From Actinomycetota bacterium (GTDB lineage: Bacteria > Actinomycetota > UBA4738): a stretch of 9,943 bases of DNA. A model generated the notes under the pieces. It saw only the letters and a program-made list of their open reading frames with translations. It was not told the origin of the DNA and did no database searches. The stretch covers positions 1 through 9,943 of the forward strand of contig VAYG01000046.1 in NCBI GenBank assembly GCA_005885015.1, in the 5' to 3' direction. The position numbers and the translations under genes are program-made. Shown piece by piece: positions 8,607 to 9,943 of the stretch (within the stretch, counting starts at the first letter, position 1; every line of letters begins with the position of its first letter).

Positions 8607-9943
8607 TCAGGTGGGGCTGTAGGCCACAGTGGCGTAGTCGGAGCCGCTTCCGGATCCGAAGCTATTCCCGGTTACGAACACTCTGGACCCGTCGGGGCTC
8701 ACCCCCAGGGCGGTGGCCGCGTCGTAGCCATTCCCGGGGCCGTCGTAGCGCCTGAGCCACAGCCGCGCCCCGGTGGCAGCGTCATAAGCCACGGTGGCGT
8801 AGTCTCCATCGGCCCTCCGCACCGTGCTGAACCCCGTCACGAACACCGTGTACCCGTCGGGGCTCACTCCCAGGGCGGTGGCCTCATCATAGTCATTGGC
8901 TGGGCCGTTGTAGCGGCGCACCCATAGCCGGTGCCCGGTGGACGCGTCATAGGCCACGGTAGCGTAGTCGGGGGCGAAAATCGATCCGCTGACTCCGGTC
9001 ACGAACACGGAGGACCCGTCCGGGCTTACCCCCAGAGCCGCGGCCTCGTCATAGCTATCCGCCGGGCCCTTGTAGCGCTTCAACCACAGCCGGTCCCCCG
9101 TGGAGGCGTCATAGGCAATGGTGGCGTAGTGTTCGGTGTTCCACGGCGCGTCGCTGGTTCCGGTCACGAACACCATGGACCCGTTGGGGCTCACCCCCAG
9201 GGCCACGGGGATGTCGTAGCCGTTCGCTGGGCCGTTGTAGCGGCGCACCCACAGCCGGTGCCCGGTGGAGGCCTCATAGGCCACGGTGGCGTAGTCGAAG
9301 ACCCCCCCGTCCGATTGCGAGCTGCATCCGGTCACGAACACCGTGGACCCGTCGGGGCTCACCGCCAGGGCGGTGGCAACATCCTCGTTGTAGCCGGGGC
9401 TACCGTAGCGGCTCGCCCACAGCCGGTGCCCGGTGGAGGCGTCATAGGCAATGGTTTCATACTCCCCACTGCTCTCTCCGGTGACGAACACCATAGACCC
9501 GTCGGGGCTCACCCCCAGGGCGGTGGCGACGTCGTAGTACCCCGGGCCGCTGTGGCGGCGCACCCACAGCCGGTCCCCGGTGAAGGCGTCATAGGCCACG
9601 GTGGCGTAGTCGACAGCGCTGCCCCCGGTCACGAACACCATGGACCCGCCGGGGCTTACCGCCAGGGCGGTGGCCGTATCAAGGGAGCTATCCCCCGGGC
9701 CCATGTAGCGGCGCACCCACAGCCGATGCCCGGTGGAGGTCTCGTAGGCCACAGTTTCGTAGTCGGGATAACCCGTCGATCCGGTGCTCTTTCCTGTGAC
9801 GAATACCATGGACCCGTCGGGGCTCACCCCCAAGGCGGTTGCCTGGTCCCAGTCATTTGCTGGGCCGTTGTAGCGGTGCACCCAGAGCTCCTCACCCGGG
9901 GTGGTCAGCCTGGCTGGGACTCCACGCGAGGCGCGAAGGCCCG
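8607..9943 (-). CDS. PQQ-like eight-bladed beta-propeller protein (N terminus outside window)
   Basis: The reading frame runs from the stop at 8607 to the window edge without a break. The GTG at 9881 lies inside a repeat, and 20 more in-frame codons (ending TTPGEELW) precede it, so the true start is beyond 9943. The protein is eight repeats of 48-56 aa with the consensus RRYNGPA..YD.ATALGVSPDGS.VFVTG, a variable loop, then DYATVAYDASTG.RLW. The segment A-Y-D-x-x-T-G-x-x-L-W matches the A-x-D-x-x-T-G-x-x-x-W tryptophan-docking motif of PQQ-type propellers. The array ends in AYSPT at the C terminus, so the last docking motif is probably completed by the N-terminal TPGEELW strand, closing the ring. 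No dehydrogenase active-site residues can be recognised, so PQQ binding should not be assumed; secretion is likely for such proteins but the signal peptide would be outside. It is convergent with the cox operon. Confidence 0.88.
   Translation of the reverse strand, partial: GLRASRGVPARLTTPGEELWVHRYNGPANDWDQATALGVSPDGSMVFVTGKSTGSTGYPDYETVAYETSTGHRLWVRRYMGPGDSSLDTATALAVSPGGSMVFVTGGSAVDYATVAYDAFTGDRLWVRRHSGPGYYDVATALGVSPDGSMVFVTGESSGEYETIAYDASTGHRLWASRYGSPGYNEDVATALAVSPDGSTVFVTGCSSQSDGGVFDYATVAYEASTGHRLWVRRYNGPANGYDIPVALGVSPNGSMVFVTGTSDAPWNTEHYATIAYDASTGDRLWLKRYKGPADSYDEAAALGVSPDGSSVFVTGVSGSIFAPDYATVAYDASTGHRLWVRRYNGPANDYDEATALGVSPDGYTVFVTGFSTVRRADGDYATVAYDAATGARLWLRRYDGPGNGYDAATALGVSPDGSRVFVTGNSFGSGSGSDYATVAYSPT
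8610..9881 (-). repeat. Eight tandem propeller repeats
   Basis: Units in coding order are 9881-9714, 9713-9561, 9560-9414, 9413-9246, 9245-9081, 9080-8919, 8918-8754 and 8753-8610 (56, 51, 49, 56, 55, 54, 55 and 48 codons). The DNA is highly similar between units, especially around the plus-strand block gacccgtcggggctcaccc, while the segment between VFVTG and DYATVAY differs in length and sequence in each. The last unit is short because it lacks the docking strand. Confidence 0.92.

Noticed and set aside
8550..8927. Plus-strand open frame of 125 codons at the end of the propeller gene
   Set aside because: Its repeated GGVV/SIGP pattern is the antisense reading of the propeller repeats.
8610..9881. 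Possible CRISPR-like or noncoding repeat array
   Set aside because: Units of about 150-168 bp are multiples of three, stay in one open frame and encode propeller blades.

Overview
The window is GC-rich DNA with GTG as well as ATG starts, strong Shine-Dalgarno sites and tightly packed genes. Together with the gene content this suggests a soil-type actinobacterium or a related high-GC lineage (Chloroflexota cannot be excluded). There is no rRNA, tRNA, insertion sequence or CRISPR array. The taxonomic call is an inference.

The centre is an aerobic carbon monoxide dehydrogenase (Mo-Cu CODH) operon at about 2.75-8.5 kb, all on the plus strand: coxG (SRPBCC protein with a C-terminal membrane-binding helix), then coxM (FAD subunit), coxS (two [2Fe-2S] clusters) and coxL (molybdopterin/Cu subunit). 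These are followed by an XdhC/CoxI-family maturation protein fused to a C-terminal YHS metal-binding domain, and a small charged protein of 101 aa. CoxL carries the form I signature AYRCSFR at residues 366-372 with the Cu-ligand cysteine at 369, so this is a true CO oxidiser and not a form II homologue. Expected flow: CO is oxidised at CoxL, electrons pass through the two CoxS clusters to FAD in CoxM, and then to membrane quinone, with CoxG as the likely membrane/quinone link. The 105-bp gap before coxM holds a possible promoter and repeated CCGGCAC motifs. The usual AAA+ and VWA maturation genes (coxD, coxE) are not in the window.

Left of the operon (1-2.7 kb) are a small secreted protein of unknown function (plus), a single-pass membrane protein with a large extracytoplasmic domain (minus, convergent with the first), and, divergent from that, a PHP-family metallophosphoesterase.

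Right of the operon (8.6 kb to the end), convergent with it and running off the window, is a gene made of eight tandem repeats of about 50-56 aa. Its A-x-D-x-x-T-G-x-x-x-W docking motifs identify a PQQ-like eight-bladed beta-propeller. The scaffold is almost constant between blades, while one loop per blade varies strongly in sequence and length.
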